From AC-32 sp038236705 (GTDB lineage: Bacteria > Actinomycetota > Thermoleophilia > Gaiellales > Gaiellaceae), in contig JBBRZN010000048.1 of NCBI GenBank assembly GCA_038236705.1, positions 1-14,887 of the forward strand: a stretch of DNA of 14,887 nucleotides, given 5' to 3'. Under the pieces are notes generated by a model that saw only the letters and a list, made by a program, of their open reading frames with translations, was not told where the DNA came from and did no database searches. Position numbers and translations under genes: made by a program. Positions 12,448 through 14,887 of this stretch are shown here, in pieces; the first letter of the stretch is position 1, and every line of letters starts with the position of its first letter.

Positions 12448-13335
12448 ATGGCCGAGGAGCTGCTTATCCACAGCCGGCCGGAGCTCGAGAAGCCCGTGCT
12501 GCTCGCCGCCTTCCGCGGCTGGAACGACGGGGCGCAGGCCGCCTCGCTCGCCGCCGGCTACCTCGCGAAGGCCTGGGACGCCGAGCAGTTCGCGGAGATC
12601 GATCCTGAGGACTTCTTCGACTTCCAGGCGACCAGGCCGCACGTCTCGCTCGAGGACGGGTTGACCCGGCGCATCGAGTGGCCCGAGACCGGCTTCTACC
12701 ACGCTCGGCCGGAAGGGCTCGACCGCGACGTGGTACTCCTGCTCGGCATCGAGCCGAACCTGCGCTGGCGGACATTCACCGAGCTCGTGGTCGGCCTCGC
12801 GAGCGAGCTCGAGGTCGAGCTGATGATCACGCTCGGTGCCTTACTGGCCGACGTGCCGCACACGCGCCCCGCTCCCGTCACCGGCAGCGCGACCGACAGC
12901 GAGCTCGTCGAGCGACTCGGGCTGTCGGCCTCCCGCTACGAGGGGCCGACCGGGATCGTCGGCGTGCTGCACGACGCCTGCCGCGAGGCGGGGATACCGT
13001 CGGCGAGCCTCTGGGCGGCTGTGCCGCACTACGTCTCGCTGACGCCGAGCCCGCGCGCCGCAGTCGCGCTCTGCGAGCGGTTGGGGAGCCTGATCGGAGT
13101 GGACATCGACCTCGACGAGCTCGAGGAGGCCGCGCAGTCGTACGAGGAGCAGGTCAGCGAGGCGGTGGCCTCCGACGAGGAGACCGCCTCCTACGTCGAG
13201 GAGCTGGAGCGTCGCACCGATTCGATCGAAGAGAGCAGCGACCTTCCTTCCGGCGACGCGCTCGCGGCCGAGCTGACGCGGTTTCTCCGCGAGCGCGACG
13301 AAGAGGACGGCGAGGACGCCGCCCGCGAGCAGTAG
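12448..13335 (+). CDS. PAC2 family protein (proteasome assembly chaperone-like fold)
   Basis: A 295-residue soluble protein. The hallmark FRGWNDGAQAAS lies at residues 22-33, followed by family-typical segments: DFFDFQATRPHVSLEDGLTR (54-73), VVLLLGIEPNLRW, a Rossmann-like core LMITLGALLADVPHTRPAPV, SLWAAVPHYVSLTPSP, and then an acidic coiled C-terminus (ELEEAAQSYEEQVSEAVASD). Members are widespread in actinobacteria, often near proteasome or Pup genes or as stand-alone genes. Their biochemical role is not settled; similarity to the eukaryotic PAC2 chaperone is structural. Start: the ATG at 12448 follows TAGACT by 6 nt, 4 bp after the ctaA stop. No proteasome genes are in this window. Confidence 0.88.
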   Translation: MAEELLIHSRPELEKPVLLAAFRGWNDGAQAASLAAGYLAKAWDAEQFAEIDPEDFFDFQATRPHVSLEDGLTRRIEWPETGFYHARPEGLDRDVVLLLGIEPNLRWRTFTELVVGLASELEVELMITLGALLADVPHTRPAPVTGSATDSELVERLGLSASRYEGPTGIVGVLHDACREAGIPSASLWAAVPHYVSLTPSPRAAVALCERLGSLIGVDIDLDELEEAAQSYEEQVSEAVASDEETASYVEELERRTDSIEESSDLPSGDALAAELTRFLRERDEEDGEDAAREQ

Positions 13336-13378
13336 CCCCTTCGGTCGTCCGACCCTGCAAGGCGACAGCATCCGGCTG

Positions 13379-13870
13379 GTGCCGCTCACGCCCGACCACG
13401 AACCGGGCGTCGCGGCGCTCGTGCAGGTCGAGGACGTACGTACGTACACGCGCGTGCCGACGGAGCCCGGTCCCGGCTTCGCCGGCGAGTGGCTGGCCGG
13501 CTACGAGGCGGGTTGGCGTGACGGCTCGCGGGCGGGGTTCGCGATCGAGACCCACGAAGGAGAGTTCCTCGGGCTTGGTCTCTTCGTCCGGATCGAGCAG
13601 GAAGGGCAGCAGGGCGAGATCGGATATGTGGTCGATCCGGCCGCACGTGGCCGCGGTGTCGCCACGGGGACGCTCCGGCTGCTCACCGACTGGGGCTTCT
13701 CTCAGCTCGGGCTGAAGCGGATCGAGCTCTGGATCGACCTCAGCAACAGCGGCTCCGAGCGCGTCGCCGAACGCGCGGCGTACGTGCTCGAGGGCGTGCT
13801 GCGGTCGTGCTGGTTCAAGGAGGACATCCGCCGCGACTTCGGTATCTGGTCGAGGCTCGCCACAGAGTAG
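13379..13870 (+). CDS. GNAT family N-acetyltransferase
   Basis: 163 residues from the first available GTG. The acetyl-CoA loop is visible as GEIGYVVDPAARGRGVATGT (79-98), followed by LRLLTDWGFSQLGLKRIELW and the conserved NSGSERVAERAAYVLEGVLR. This is the RimJ/RimL-like subgroup that acetylates protein N-termini, amino acids or antibiotics; the substrate is unknown. Oddity: the open frame extends upstream without an ATG, GTG or TTG, and those codons read PTLQGDSIRLVPLTPDH, exactly the usual first beta strand of such GNATs. The true start may thus be a rare CTG at 13355, or the chosen GTG gives a slightly shortened protein. It follows the PAC2 gene by 43 bp and converges on the DipZ-like gene with only 6 bp between stops and no terminator hairpin seen. 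Confidence 0.85.
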   Translation: MPLTPDHEPGVAALVQVEDVRTYTRVPTEPGPGFAGEWLAGYEAGWRDGSRAGFAIETHEGEFLGLGLFVRIEQEGQQGEIGYVVDPAARGRGVATGTLRLLTDWGFSQLGLKRIELWIDLSNSGSERVAERAAYVLEGVLRSCWFKEDIRRDFGIWSRLATE

Positions 13871-13876
13871 GTTGGT

Positions 13877-14887
13877 CTATCCGAACGTGAAGGCGTACGC
13901 CGTGACACCCGGCGCGAAGCGCAGCTCGAGCTCTCCTTCGCGCAGGTTCGGGTAGCGCAGCAGCGTGTAGAGGCGGCTGAGCCCGCCGACCTGGATCGTG
14001 CGCACGGGCTTGCCGTTCACGAGCACCTGAAGGCTGCCGCTGCCGCCGAGGACGAGGTAGACGTTCTGGGCCAGGAAGCCGAGGCGCAGGCGGGCCCGGT
14101 CCACGGCGACGATGCGCTGCCGCTCGACCTTCCAGAGCCCGTCGTAGGCGAGCGTGTTCGGGGGCACGGTGCGCGGGAATTTGTACGGCACGACGCGATC
14201 GGGCACGAGCTGGGAGCCCGAGTAGCGCTCGAGCCGCTCCCAGCCCAGGTACGACTCCGGGGTCATCGCGTGCTGGGGCGTCGTGTCTGCCACGGAGGCC
14301 AGCGGAGCCTTCGCGGGCTCGCCGAGCAGCCTGCGGATCGTCCGCTCGGTGTCGTCGTAGTTGCCCTCGCCCTCCTTGATCTCGCGAATGTGCCCGCGCC
14401 GGTCGACGAGGTACTCCGTCGGCCACGCGCCGTTCTGGTACGCGTCCCAGGTCTTGTAGTCGTTGTCGATCGCGACGGCGTAGCGGACGCCGAGCTCGCG
14501 CGTGGCCTTGCGCACGTTCGAGGGCACATGCTCGAACGCGAACTCGGGGGTGTGAACGCCGACGATCCTGAGCCCGGCCTTGCGGTAGGCGGCGTCCCAG
14601 GCCTTCAGGTGCGGCAGCGTGCGCAGGCAGTTGATGCAGGAGTACGTCCAGAAGTCGACGAGCACGACCTTGCCACGTAGCTCCGAGACCGTCACCGGCT
14701 TCGAGTTGATCCAGGTCGAGATGCCTGTGAAGTCAGGCGCAGGCCCGTAGTCCTCGAGCGCGCTCGAGACCGGCTTCGAGGCGAGGCAGCGCTGTCCGAG
14801 CTGCTTGCGTGTGTAGCAGCTTCGCTCGGCCTTCTGCAGCCAGGGCGTGTAGTCGCCGATCTTGGTCTGGAGCTTCTTGTCGACGTC
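13877..14887 (-). CDS. DipZ-like thioredoxin-family protein, C-terminal part (partial)
   Basis: The frame is open from the right edge to a TAG at 13877-13879 (336 codons visible), so the N-terminus is missing. Domain order: a linker (KKLQTKIGDYTPWLQKAERS); a TlpA-type thioredoxin domain at about residues 50-190, with ALEDYGPAPDF, then VVLVDFWTYSCINCLRTLPH with CXXC at 84-87, GVHTPEFAFE and GAWPTEYLVDRRG; and a C-terminal beta-rich domain (SLQVLVNGKPVRTIQVGGLS, then LELRFAPGVTAYAFTFG) like the carbohydrate-binding-type tail of DipZ. In mycobacterial DipZ a CcdA membrane domain precedes these, passing electrons across the membrane to the outside thioredoxin; whether one is present lies outside the window. 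The visible part would work outside the cytoplasmic membrane, in disulfide reduction or cytochrome c maturation. Confidence 0.88.
   Translation of the reverse strand, partial: DVDKKLQTKIGDYTPWLQKAERSCYTRKQLGQRCLASKPVSSALEDYGPAPDFTGISTWINSKPVTVSELRGKVVLVDFWTYSCINCLRTLPHLKAWDAAYRKAGLRIVGVHTPEFAFEHVPSNVRKATRELGVRYAVAIDNDYKTWDAYQNGAWPTEYLVDRRGHIREIKEGEGNYDDTERTIRRLLGEPAKAPLASVADTTPQHAMTPESYLGWERLERYSGSQLVPDRVVPYKFPRTVPPNTLAYDGLWKVERQRIVAVDRARLRLGFLAQNVYLVLGGSGSLQVLVNGKPVRTIQVGGLSRLYTLLRYPNLREGELELRFAPGVTAYAFTFG

Noticed and set aside
1..14887. Mobile elements, CRISPR arrays, phage genes
   Set aside because: No transposase, integrase, regularly spaced repeats or phage proteins were seen; the only repeats are short hairpins and operator-like sites.

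Overview
This is a high-GC bacterial window, densely packed and with strong G/C preference at third codon positions. The gene set fits a deep-branching actinobacterium, most likely of the Thermoleophilia (Gaiellales/Solirubrobacterales) type: an archaeal-type phosphoglycerate mutase, an actinobacterial PAC2 protein, a DipZ-like thioredoxin protein, CtaA, SelD, many GTG starts and probable leaderless genes. This assignment is inference from gene content; there is no rRNA in the window.

Layout. 1-807 (minus) is the N-terminal part of an acetyl-CoA synthetase-like enzyme, cut by the left edge. 895-2933 is a two-gene drug-efflux operon (DHA2-type MFS transporter plus an overlapping TetR regulator) behind a recognisable promoter with a tandem repeat. 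2955-3169 holds a probable structured small RNA on the minus strand, with its own strong promoter and a classic terminator. 3277-4792 is an XRE-HTH/TPR regulator followed at once by a 40-residue gene for a secreted signal-type peptide, which carries the best ribosome binding site in the window. This architecture is that of an RRNPP-type peptide quorum-sensing pair (as in PlcR-PapR or NprR-NprX of Firmicutes), and it is the most interesting item here.

4922-7284 contains two broken genes: a lipoprotein with a thioredoxin-like C-terminal domain, and an ABC1/UbiB-family kinase. Both carry frameshifts, and the kinase also has an internal deletion. 7285-7603 holds a possible rhodanese remnant, hairpins, a good terminator and a candidate selD promoter.

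7604-9165 is a selD-nadM-like pair with an ATGA overlap. 9249-10118 is a secreted cupredoxin-fold protein whose copper site is degenerate. 10155-13870 runs, all on the plus strand, through an archaeal-type phosphoglycerate mutase, heme A synthase (ctaA), a PAC2 protein and a GNAT acetyltransferase. 13877-14887 (minus, cut by the right edge) is the thioredoxin and C-terminal domain part of a DipZ-like protein.

Five genes begin 6-7 nt after a TAnnCT hexamer with no Shine-Dalgarno, the signature of leaderless transcription. Genes with leaders (MFS, XRE regulator, signal peptide, selD, cupredoxin) have visible ribosome binding sites. I saw no tRNA, rRNA, CRISPR array, insertion sequence or phage gene.
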